A stretch of 64,000 nucleotides of DNA, taken from assembly GCA_965198915.1 (NCBI GenBank), contig CBDAQC010000002.1, positions 1,550,001-1,614,000 of the forward strand, written 5' to 3'. The stretch comes from BOG-908 sp965198915 (GTDB taxonomy: Bacteria; Pseudomonadota; Alphaproteobacteria; Acetobacterales; Acetobacteraceae). Shown here one piece after another: positions 17,348 through 25,387 of the stretch (the first letter of the stretch is position 1; the number at the start of each line of letters is the position of its first letter). Both the position numbers and the translations under genes were made by a program. The notes beneath the pieces are model-generated. The model did not search any database. It saw nothing but the letters and a program-made list of their open reading frames with translations, and had not been told where the DNA came from.

Positions 17348-17914
17348 ATGCGCTACAACGCGGGCGAGCACATGGAAACTTTGTCCATGCGTGCTGCTCG
17401 ACAAGCCACAGTGGATCACGTGGCACGACGTCAGCTTGCAGAGGCTCTGCGCCACTTCGCTTCAGGCCGGATAACCACCGCTGACTTCGATTACAGGATC
17501 CCGGCTACGGACGAGAAAGCGTTATACGCCATCGACCGTGTCGCCATTTGGCCGCTTTACGATGATAGTCGGACGCATAAGCTCTCTGGGGGCGCGGCGC
17601 TGACCGCAGCGAACAGGAAGATCGTGGCTAGGACCATCCTGTTCTTGCGATCAGGTCAGCCCTACAGATTTCCTACTGGAATTAGTCTGAAGCTGCCGGT
17701 CCTTTGGCCTGTTGTGCCAGTTTTTATCGGTTGGGCGTCCGGATGGTATTTCCTTGGGATATTCTCATTCCTCGCAATAACCCTGTGCGCAAACGGCTCC
17801 GCTCCTTTGCTTGAGAAAGAAGAAGCCGGCAAGTTCTGGCCGTTCCGCGCCAAAACGGATTACGAGACGGCACTCGCTTCTCCGGTGTATTTAAGAGGAT
17901 CGCACAAGCGATGA
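17348..17914 (+). CDS. Small membrane protein of unknown function between gltD and gltB
   Basis: I do not recognise this 188-residue product. Its N-terminal 100 residues are soluble and basic; a hydrophobic stretch from about residue 115 to 148 (LPVLWPVVPVFIGWASGWYF onward) can make one or two membrane segments. Its stop overlaps the gltB start by 4 bp (ATGA), so translation is coupled. The base composition looks clearly less GC-rich than in the glt genes, which may mean later insertion. ATG 17372 is an alternative start. Confidence 0.62.
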   Translation: MRYNAGEHMETLSMRAARQATVDHVARRQLAEALRHFASGRITTADFDYRIPATDEKALYAIDRVAIWPLYDDSRTHKLSGGAALTAANRKIVARTILFLRSGQPYRFPTGISLKLPVLWPVVPVFIGWASGWYFLGIFSFLAITLCANGSAPLLEKEEAGKFWPFRAKTDYETALASPVYLRGSHKR

Positions 17915-20900
17915 CTGAGGCAGATCTCGCAAGTGCGTCATCCCAAATTGCTGAGGCACAAGCCTGGGCCTTGTCCGACTGGCACGCCAACGTCGCGCGC
18001 CTCGAACACACCTACGCCCCCGCCCAGGAACACGATGCGTGCGGCGTCGGCCTCATCGCCTCCCTGGACGGCAAACCGCGCCGCGCCATTGTCCAGGCCG
18101 GCATAGACGCGCTGAGCGCGCTCTGGCACCGCGGCGCCGTGGACGCGGACGGCAAAACCGGTGATGGCGCCGGCATACATATCGAAATCCCGCAGGACTT
18201 CTTCGCCGAAGCCATCGAACGCGGCGGCGAACGCGCCCAGGACGGCCAGATCGCCGTGGGTATGGTGTTCCTGCCGAAAACCGATTTCGCCGCGCAGGAA
18301 CGCTGCCGCCAGATCACTGAGACGGAAATCCTCCGCTTCGGCTACCAGATCTACGGCTGGCGCCAGGTGCCGATAAACGTCAGCGTCATCGGCGAAAAAG
18401 CCAACCAGACGCGCCCGGAAATCGAACAGATCATGGTGCGCAACACGAAACGCAGCGCGCCGGACGTGTTCGAGCGCGACCTCTACGTCATCCGCCGCCG
18501 AATCGAAAAAGCCGCGATCGCCGCACAGATTCCCGAACTCTACATCTGCTCGCTGTCCTGCCGCTCCATCATCTACAAGGGCATGTTCCTCGCCGAACAC
18601 CTCGCCACCTTCTACCCGGACCTCACCGACGAGCGCTTCGTCTCCCGCTTCGCCATCTACCACCAGCGCTATTCCACAAACACCTTTCCCACCTGGAAGC
18701 TGGCGCAGCCTTTCCGCACGCTTGCCCATAACGGCGAAATCAACACCGTCTCCGGCAACACCAACTGGATGAAGAGCCACGAGACGCGCCTGGCCGCGGG
18801 GGAGCTCGACGCCTACATCGAGGATATTAAGCCCGTCATCCAGGCCAGCGGCAGCGACACCGCCGTGCTCGACAACGTCTTCGAGTTGCTGATACACGCC
18901 GGCCGTGACGCGCCGATGGCAAAGGCGCTGATGATACCGGCCAGCACCGGAAATGTCGCCACCATGAAGCAGGCGCATGTGGACATGTTCCTATACTGCA
19001 ACGCCGTCATGGAACCGTGGGACGGCCCGGCCGCCATGTGCGCCACCGACGGCCGCTGGGCGATCGCCGGGCTGGACCGCAACGGCCTGCGTCCGCTGCG
19101 CTATTCGGTCACTACGGACGGCATGCTGATACTCGGCTCGGAAACCGGCATGGTCACGCTTGAAGAAAACCTGATCGTCGAAAAAGGCCGCATCGGCCCG
19201 GGCGAGATGGTCGCCGTCGACCTGGAGGACGGCCGCTTCCTGAAGAACGACGCCGTGCTCGACATGCTCGCCGCCCGCCACCCCTACGGTGACTGGACGG
19301 CGCGGGTGAAGAAAATCGACCACATTGTCAAGACAGACGCGCCCGAACCCGCCTACTACCAGGGCGAAATCCTGCGCCGCCGCCAGCTCGCCGTCGGCAT
19401 GACGCTGGAGGAGCTGGAGACCATACTTCACCCGATGGTGGAGGACGGTGTGGAAGCCACCGGCAGCATGGGCGACGACACGCCCATCGCCGTGCTCTCC
19501 GAACAATATCGCGGCTTGCACCATTATTTCCGCCAGAACTTCGCGCAAGTCACCAACCCGCCGATCGACAGCCTGCGCGAGACCCGCGTGATGAGCCTGA
19601 AGACGCGGCTCGGCAATCTCGGCAACGTCCTGGACCAGGACAGCAGCCAGTGCGACCTGCTGCAGCTCGAATCGCCCGTGCTCAGCAACGCCGAGTTCGA
19701 GGCGATGCTGCGCATGATGGGCGCTTCCGCCATCGTGGTCGACTGCACCTTCCCCGTGGAGGACGGTGAGGCCGGCCTGCGCCAGGCGATACAGCGCGTC
19801 CGCCGCCACGCCGAAGAAGGCGTGCGCGAAGGCTGCACCCATGTCGTGCTGACCGACGAACACCAGAGCGCGGCCCGCGTACCGATCCCGATGATTCTTG
19901 CCACCGGCGCCGTGCACACGCATCTGGTGGCCAGCAGCCTGCGCACCTTCACCAGCCTGAACGTGCGCGCCGCCGAGTGCATGGACATACACAATTTTGC
20001 CGTGCTGATCGGCGTGGGTGCGACCACGGTCAACGCCTATTTGGCACAGGAGAGCATTGCCGACCGCCACCGCCGCGGCCTGTTCGGCCAGCTTACCCTC
20101 AAAGATGCTGTCGGCCGCTTCAAGAAAGCCATCGACAAGGGCCTGCTGAAAACGATGTCCAAAATGGGCATCTCCGTCATCTCGTCCTATCGCGGCGGCT
20201 ACAATTTCGAGGCGATCGGCCTGTCGCGCGCATTGGTTGGCGAGTTCTTCCCCGGCATGCAGTCACGCATCTCCGGCATCGGCCTGTCCGGCATAGCGCG
20301 GCGTCTGCTCTCGCTGCACCGTGCCGCCTGGAATGCGGAATTCGTCACGCTTCCGGTAGGCGGCCTCTACAAACTCCGCCGACGTGGCGAGACCCACGCC
20401 TTCGATGGCGGCCTCATACACATGCTGCAAACCGCCGTCGCTACCGACAGCTACCAGATCTATCGCCGCTACGCCGAAGCCGTCCGCCGCATGCCTGCGG
20501 TCGCGCTCCGGGACCTGCTGGATTTCCGGCGCGAACGCTGCACCCCCGTCTCCGTGGACGAGGTGGAAAGCATCACCGAGATACGCAAGCGCCTGCTCGC
20601 ACCGGGTATTTCGCTGGGGGCGCTAAGCCCGGAGGCACACGAGACGTTGTCTATCGCGATGAACCGCATAGGCGCCCGCTCTGATTCCGGCGAGGGCGGC
20701 GAAGACCCCGCACGCGCCAAACCCCGCGCGAACGGAGACAACGCGTCCTCCGCCATCAAGCAGATCGCCTCCGGCCGCTTCGGCGTCACTGCCGAATACC
20801 TCAACGCCTGCCGCGAAATCGAAATCAAAATGGCCCAGGGCGCCAAGCCGGGCGAAGGCGGCCAGCTTCCCGGCTTCAAGGTCACCGCGCTGATCGCCAA

Positions 20901-22476
20901 GTTGCGCCACTCCACCCCGGGCGTGACACTCATCAGCCCGCCCCCGCACCACGACATCTATTCGATCGAGGACTTGGCCCAGCTCATCTACGACCTCAAG
21001 CAGATTAACCCTGACGCTACCGTCTGCGTAAAACTCGTGGCGCGCTCTGGCATCGGCACCATCGCCGCCGGCGTGGCAAAAGCCAAAGCCGACGCCATCC
21101 TGATCAGCGGTCATGTCGGCGGCACCGGCGCGTCGCCGCAAACCTCGGTGAAATATGCGGGCCTGCCGTGGGAGATGGGCCTGTCGGAAGCCCATCAGGT
21201 GCTGATGCTGAACCGCCTGCGCCACCGCGTGCGCCTGCGCGCCGATGGTGGCATTAAAACCGGCCGCGACGTGATCATTGCCGCCATGCTCGGTGCCGAA
21301 GAATTCGGCATAGGCACCGCCTCGCTCGTTGCGATGGGCTGCATCATGGTGCGCCAGTGCCACTCCAACACATGCCCCGTGGGCGTCTGCACGCAGGACG
21401 AGGAGCTGCGCCAGAAGTTCGAGGGCTCGCCCGAAAAAGTCATCAACCTGTTCAGCTTCATCGCCGAGGACGTGCGCGGCCTCCTCGCCGAACTCGGCTT
21501 CCGCAAGCTGGAAGACATCATCGGCCGCAGCGACCTGCTCGCCCAGGTCAGCCGCGGCTCGGACCTGCTGGACGACCTCGATCTCAATCCGATACTCGCG
21601 CAGGCCGACGCCGGCCCGCACGCGAAATTCTGCACCCGCGAAGGCCGCAACGAAGTTCCCGAAACGCTCGACGCGCAAATGATCGCGGACGCCCAGGCAC
21701 TGTTCGACCGGGGCGAGAAAATGCAGCTGCAATACGGCATACGCAACACGCACCGCGCCATCGGCACCAAACTCTCCTCGCGCATCGTGCGCCAGTTCGG
21801 CATGACCGGCCTGGCCCCCGGCCACATCACCGCCCGTTTGCGTGGCAGTGCCGGCCAATCCCTCGGCGCCTTCGCCGTGCAAGGCCTGCGCATCGAAGTC
21901 ATGGGTGACGCCAACGATTACGTGGGCAAAGGCCTGTCCGGCGCCACGATCATCATCCGCCCATCCCCCAGTTCCGAGCTGCTGAGCCAGAACAACACGA
22001 TACTCGGCAACACCTGCCTCTACGGCGCAACTTCCGGCAAACTCTTCGCCGCCGGCCAGGCCGGCGAACGCTTTGCGGTGCGCAACTCCGGCGCGCTCGC
22101 CGTCGTCGAAGGCTGCGGCAGCAACGCCTGCGAATATATGACAGGCGGCGAAGTGGTCATCCTGGGCGATGTCGGCGACAATTTTGGTGCCGGCTTCACC
22201 GGCGGCGTGGCCTATGTCTATGACCCGCACGAAAACTTCGCGCTGCGCGTGAACCCGGACACGCTGACCTGGCGTCGCCTGCCGCCAGGCCACTGGGAAG
22301 CCCGTCTCCACAACCTGGTCGAAGAACACGCGACCGAGACGCGAAGCCGCTACGCCGCCATGCTGCTGCACGATTGGGACCAGGAACGCGCGCATTTCTG
22401 GTACGTGGTGCCCCGGGAATACGAGAAATACCTGCCGGTGCGGCTGGACGAGACAGGCGAGGCGCTTCGGGCGTAG
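17911..22476 (+). CDS. gltB: Glutamate synthase large (alpha) subunit
   Basis: This 1521-residue enzyme has the class II glutamine amidotransferase domain at the N-terminus. The catalytic cysteine is in HDACGVGLIA at ~residue 44, so a propeptide of about 43 residues must be removed. The central and FMN domains follow (VGGTGASPQTSVKYAG at ~residue 1070), then the 3Fe-4S cysteines in MGCIMVRQCHSNTCPVGVC at ~residue 1145, and the GXGXG beta-helix domain at the C-terminus. Length is normal. Confidence 0.97.
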   Translation: MTEADLASASSQIAEAQAWALSDWHANVARLEHTYAPAQEHDACGVGLIASLDGKPRRAIVQAGIDALSALWHRGAVDADGKTGDGAGIHIEIPQDFFAEAIERGGERAQDGQIAVGMVFLPKTDFAAQERCRQITETEILRFGYQIYGWRQVPINVSVIGEKANQTRPEIEQIMVRNTKRSAPDVFERDLYVIRRRIEKAAIAAQIPELYICSLSCRSIIYKGMFLAEHLATFYPDLTDERFVSRFAIYHQRYSTNTFPTWKLAQPFRTLAHNGEINTVSGNTNWMKSHETRLAAGELDAYIEDIKPVIQASGSDTAVLDNVFELLIHAGRDAPMAKALMIPASTGNVATMKQAHVDMFLYCNAVMEPWDGPAAMCATDGRWAIAGLDRNGLRPLRYSVTTDGMLILGSETGMVTLEENLIVEKGRIGPGEMVAVDLEDGRFLKNDAVLDMLAARHPYGDWTARVKKIDHIVKTDAPEPAYYQGEILRRRQLAVGMTLEELETILHPMVEDGVEATGSMGDDTPIAVLSEQYRGLHHYFRQNFAQVTNPPIDSLRETRVMSLKTRLGNLGNVLDQDSSQCDLLQLESPVLSNAEFEAMLRMMGASAIVVDCTFPVEDGEAGLRQAIQRVRRHAEEGVREGCTHVVLTDEHQSAARVPIPMILATGAVHTHLVASSLRTFTSLNVRAAECMDIHNFAVLIGVGATTVNAYLAQESIADRHRRGLFGQLTLKDAVGRFKKAIDKGLLKTMSKMGISVISSYRGGYNFEAIGLSRALVGEFFPGMQSRISGIGLSGIARRLLSLHRAAWNAEFVTLPVGGLYKLRRRGETHAFDGGLIHMLQTAVATDSYQIYRRYAEAVRRMPAVALRDLLDFRRERCTPVSVDEVESITEIRKRLLAPGISLGALSPEAHETLSIAMNRIGARSDSGEGGEDPARAKPRANGDNASSAIKQIASGRFGVTAEYLNACREIEIKMAQGAKPGEGGQLPGFKVTALIAKLRHSTPGVTLISPPPHHDIYSIEDLAQLIYDLKQINPDATVCVKLVARSGIGTIAAGVAKAKADAILISGHVGGTGASPQTSVKYAGLPWEMGLSEAHQVLMLNRLRHRVRLRADGGIKTGRDVIIAAMLGAEEFGIGTASLVAMGCIMVRQCHSNTCPVGVCTQDEELRQKFEGSPEKVINLFSFIAEDVRGLLAELGFRKLEDIIGRSDLLAQVSRGSDLLDDLDLNPILAQADAGPHAKFCTREGRNEVPETLDAQMIADAQALFDRGEKMQLQYGIRNTHRAIGTKLSSRIVRQFGMTGLAPGHITARLRGSAGQSLGAFAVQGLRIEVMGDANDYVGKGLSGATIIIRPSPSSELLSQNNTILGNTCLYGATSGKLFAAGQAGERFAVRNSGALAVVEGCGSNACEYMTGGEVVILGDVGDNFGAGFTGGVAYVYDPHENFALRVNPDTLTWRRLPPGHWEARLHNLVEEHATETRSRYAAMLLHDWDQERAHFWYVVPREYEKYLPVRLDETGEALRA

Positions 22477-22477
22477 G

Positions 22478-22527
22478 GGAGGCAGGGCAAGGCCTTCTTT
22501 TCTGAAGAAAAGAAGCAAAAGACTTTG
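22478..22527 (+). repeat. A/T-rich repeat, single R arm after gltB
   Basis: A diverged R arm (CAAGGCCTTCTTTTCTGAAGAAAAG) follows the gltB stop by 1 bp. The adjoining CGCTGTCGCG resembles the spacer start of pairs D and E. The F arm is absent. Confidence 0.82.
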
Positions 22528-23028
22528 ACTCCGCTGTCGCGCCGTGTTGCCGCGGCGCGCCTGCCGATACGGGCGGTCGACAGGCTGCTTGCGTTGTCCT
22601 TGCGTGTCGCGGTCGAAAACGTTGGTCTGTTACTTGGGTTCTGCCCCAGGCCCTGCTGGGTTCGGCCAAATCCCGTAAGGGTCGCCAGAATCACATTCTC
22701 AATAACCGTTTACAACTTGGTCAGACCGCTCAGCCGACGCTGAAGTCGATCACCAGACCGCGGCAGATAGCCACCGGAGAGACGCGCTTTCAAACATAAT
22801 CGAAGGACACTGCGCGGCGCCCCAGAATCCTCTGCGCTAAAACAAAATACAGGCTTGCTGCACGACACGCCGAAACCCGACTGCGAATCCAAAAGTCAAC
22901 AGCCGCCAAATACACCCAACCGCCACGCCGCGCATCATCACGCCGCGGCGGCGCAGAAAAAAGCTTCCTGCTTTTTTCCTCGTCCACGTCCCTCGCAAAG
23001 CCCCGACAACCCAGGCGGGCAAGCTTCC
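22528..23028. other. 501-bp gap with no recognisable gene; two hairpins
   Basis: Short open frames occur but none resembles a known protein. A perfect hairpin TCAGC-CGAC-GCTGA is at 22730-22743. A strong A/T hairpin at 22956-22978 (AAAAAAGC-TTCCT-GCTTTTTT) lies 51 bp beyond the fdsD stop on the minus strand and may be its terminator. Base composition is lower in GC than nearby genes. A structured RNA is possible but I cannot match one. Confidence 0.5.
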
Positions 23029-23301
23029 CTAAGCTTCCAAAGGCGCCTGAACCTCGGACCGCTCCACCGGATCCTCACCCCGTCCCGCCTCACGCTCCCG
23101 CAGCAGCGTCAGCCCGGCCGAGGCACTCGCATCCAGACCCGCCCCGCCGCTGTCCAGATGCGCGTAGGCCGCATCCCGCATCCGCCGCTCCCAGAACCGC
23201 TCCACATGCGCCGCCACTTCACGCGCGGCATCCTCGGCGGGCTTGCGCCGGTGAAAGGCGGCAATCTGGTTGGCCATCGTCACAAGCTTGTCAGCGTCCA
23301 C
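23029..23301 (-). CDS. fdsD: Formate dehydrogenase delta subunit, stand-alone
   Basis: The 90-residue protein begins DADKLVTMANQIAAFHRRKP, followed by HVERFWERRMR and GGAGLD, which is the FdsD signature. FdsD is the small accessory subunit of NAD-dependent molybdenum formate dehydrogenase. The usual neighbours fdsG, fdsB, fdsA and fdhD are not within the window, so it is an orphan here. The GTG start has GGAG about nine bases upstream. The C-terminal 20 residues are less conserved and acidic. Confidence 0.85.
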   Translation of the reverse strand: MDADKLVTMANQIAAFHRRKPAEDAAREVAAHVERFWERRMRDAAYAHLDSGGAGLDASASAGLTLLREREAGRGEDPVERSEVQAPLEA

Positions 23302-23361
23302 CGTCCACTCTCCTCATCGATAATTTGGCGCAGCGCGGCACGGATGCCATAACGCGCGGCC

Positions 23362-24030
23362 ATGCGTATCCTCTACCATCTTCCGCTCTCCCCGTTCGCC
23401 CGCAAGGTGCGCCTGGTGCTCTCCGAGCGCCGGCTGCCGTTCGAGCTGAAGGTGGAGCGAGTCTGGGAGCGCCGGCCAGAGTTCCTGTCGATGAACGCCG
23501 CCGGCACGGTGCCCGTCCTGGTCGAGGATAACGGCCTGGTGATCCCGGACAGCAGCGTCATCTGCGAGTATCTGGAGGAAGCCTACCCCGACACCCCCAT
23601 GCTCGGCCGCACCCTGGGCGAGGGCGTGGAGATCCGCCGCCTCGTCGCCTGGTTCGACGGCAAGTTCGCAACCGAAGTCACCCGCAACCTGCTGGGCGAG
23701 AAGCAGATGAAGCGGCTGTTCGGCCGCGGTAACCCTGACGTAAACCTGATACGCGCCGGCTACACCAACCTGCGCGGCCACCTGGAATATATCGGCTGGC
23801 TTGCCGAACAGCGCCGCTGGCTGGCCGGCAACGAGCTCAGCCTGGCCGATTTCGCCGCCGCCGGGCACCTCTCGGCGCTCGATTTCACCGGCGAGGTGGA
23901 CTGGTCCATCAGCGCCGCCGCGCGCGACTGGTATTCGCGGGTGAAGTCGCGGCCCAGCTTCCGGCCGCTGCTTGCGGACCGGGTCGCGGGGGTCGATCCG
24001 CCGGTCCACTATGCGGATCTGGATTTCTAG
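23362..24030 (+). CDS. Glutathione S-transferase family protein
   Basis: The 222-residue protein has a thioredoxin-like N-terminal domain (MRILYHLPLSPFARKVRLVL, VPVLVEDNGLVIPDSSVICEYL with the glutathione-binding DS) and an alpha-helical C-terminal domain with LAGNELSLADFAAAGHL. The residue at the usual catalytic position is Ser10 in PLSPFARK. The substrate is unknown. It is divergent from fdsD and followed by a repeat starting at its stop. Confidence 0.9.
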   Translation: MRILYHLPLSPFARKVRLVLSERRLPFELKVERVWERRPEFLSMNAAGTVPVLVEDNGLVIPDSSVICEYLEEAYPDTPMLGRTLGEGVEIRRLVAWFDGKFATEVTRNLLGEKQMKRLFGRGNPDVNLIRAGYTNLRGHLEYIGWLAEQRRWLAGNELSLADFAAAGHLSALDFTGEVDWSISAAARDWYSRVKSRPSFRPLLADRVAGVDPPVHYADLDF

Positions 24031-24150
24031 GAAGGCCTTCTTTTCGAGAGAAAGAAGCATGTGGCTTCTGTCAGCGCTGTCGCGGCCCTACCCGCACAGC
24101 GCGACAGCGCGGTTCTTTTCTGCCAAAAAGGACGGCTTGCCTTCTTTTCT
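24030..24150. repeat. A/T-rich repeat pair D with GC-rich stem (arms 24030-24067, 24111-24150)
   Basis: Both arms are diverged (AAGGCCTTCTTTTCGAGAG; TTCTTTTCTGCCAAAAAGG). The spacer holds a perfect 10-bp inverted repeat, GCGCTGTCGC (24074-24083) and GCGACAGCGC (24101-24110), followed by GGTTCTTTTC, a good intrinsic terminator for the GST gene. Confidence 0.75.
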
Positions 24151-24179
24151 CCATTCTTTGTGGCTATCGGAGCCCATTC

Positions 24180-24419
24180 ATGTCGGACACAATTTCCGGC
24201 CTCTCGTTTGAGGACGCGCTCGCCGAGCTGGAACGCATCGTGCGCGGACTGGAGGGCGGGCAGCAGAAGCTGGAGGATGCCATTACCTGCTACGAGCGCG
24301 GCACCGCCCTGCGCCGCCACTGCGAGGCCAAGCTGGCCGAGGCGGAGGCGCGCGTGCAGGCGATCGTGGAAAGGTCGGACGGCACGCTGGGCCTCAAGCC
24401 GGTGGAAGAGCGCGCATGA
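24180..24419 (+). CDS. xseB: Exodeoxyribonuclease VII small subunit
   Basis: XseB combines with XseA (encoded at 58.7-60.4 kb) in the nuclease that degrades single-stranded DNA to oligonucleotides. The 79-residue protein has the expected coiled-coil sequence with FEDALAELERIVRGLEGG and ALRRHCEAKLAEAEARV. A CGGAG precedes the ATG. It overlaps ispA by 4 bp, the common xseB-ispA-dxs order. Confidence 0.95.
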   Translation: MSDTISGLSFEDALAELERIVRGLEGGQQKLEDAITCYERGTALRRHCEAKLAEAEARVQAIVERSDGTLGLKPVEERA

Positions 24420-25345
24420 CCACCGACAGCATGGAAGTGGGCCTGCAGGGCACCCCGGAAGCCGCCCTGATGGAGGCCTTGCGCGACCGGGCGTCCGAGG
24501 TGGAACTCGCATTGGACAATCTGCTGCCGCTCGAAGCCGGGCTGGAAGCGCGGCTGATCGAAGCCATGCGCTACGCCGCGTTGGGTGGCGGCAAGCGCCT
24601 GCGCGGCTTCCTGGTCATGGAAGTGGCCAGCCTGTTCAAGGTGGCGCCCGCCTGCGCCGCCCGGGTCGCCGCCTCCGTGGAAATGCTGCACGCCTACTCC
24701 CTGATCCATGACGACCTGCCCGCCATGGACGACGACGACCTGCGCCGCGGCAAGCCCAGCACTCACCGCGCCTTCGATGAGGCCACCGCCATCCTGGCCG
24801 GCGACGCGCTGCAGGCCCGCGCCTTCGAGGTGCTGGCTGAGGAGGACACCCATTCCGACCCGGCCGCCCGCTGCGAGCTGGTCTGCGCGCTGGGCCTGGC
24901 CGCCGGCGCCCGCGGCATGGCCGGAGGCCAGATGATCGACATGGAAGCCGAGGGCCGCGAGCTCACCATCGGCGAGGTGAGCCGACTTCATGCGCTGAAG
25001 ACCGGCCGGCTGATACAGTATGCCGCTGAGGCAGGCGCCATACTGGGCCGCGCCCCCTGGCAGGTGCGCACCCAGATCGCCGCCTATGGGCGCGATATTG
25101 GCGCCGCCTTCCAGATCGCCGATGACGTGCTGGACACGGTCGGCACCGCCGAGCAGATCGGCAAGACGGCGGGCAAGGACCAGGCTGCCGGAAAAGCCAC
25201 AGTAGTATCAATTTTGGGGGTCGAGCGTGCCGAAGCCCAGGCCCGGATGTTATGTGAGCAGTCGAAAGCCCATCTTGACCAATTCGGGCCAGAGGCAGAC
25301 CGGTTGCGTGCGCTTGCCTCCTGGGTCGTATCGCGCCGGAGCTGA
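24416..25345 (+). CDS. ispA: Farnesyl (polyprenyl) diphosphate synthase
   Basis: IspA condenses IPP with DMAPP and GPP to give FPP for hopanoids, quinones and undecaprenyl phosphate. The 309-residue protein has GGGKRLRGFLV, the first aspartate-rich motif DDLPAMDDDDLRRGKP at ~residue 99, and the second motif IADDVLDTVG at ~residue 234. Product length is inferred from family. It stands between xseB and dxs, and hopanoid genes follow. Confidence 0.95.
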   Translation: MTTDSMEVGLQGTPEAALMEALRDRASEVELALDNLLPLEAGLEARLIEAMRYAALGGGKRLRGFLVMEVASLFKVAPACAARVAASVEMLHAYSLIHDDLPAMDDDDLRRGKPSTHRAFDEATAILAGDALQARAFEVLAEEDTHSDPAARCELVCALGLAAGARGMAGGQMIDMEAEGRELTIGEVSRLHALKTGRLIQYAAEAGAILGRAPWQVRTQIAAYGRDIGAAFQIADDVLDTVGTAEQIGKTAGKDQAAGKATVVSILGVERAEAQARMLCEQSKAHLDQFGPEADRLRALASWVVSRRS

Positions 25346-25387
25346 GGAGACGTAGCTGAGCGTCTCGAGGGAGTTGGAACGTCAATC

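Noticed and set aside
20623..22518. 631-codon open frame antisense to gltB
   Set aside because: It mirrors GltB codons, has no recognisable domain and also begins in a repeat arm.
22525..22743. Small plus-strand frame after gltB
   Set aside because: Starts in the repeat arm, has no ribosome binding site and no similarity to any family I know.
22837..23022. Small basic minus-strand frame downstream of fdsD
   Set aside because: It overlaps the likely fdsD terminator hairpin and shows no family signature.
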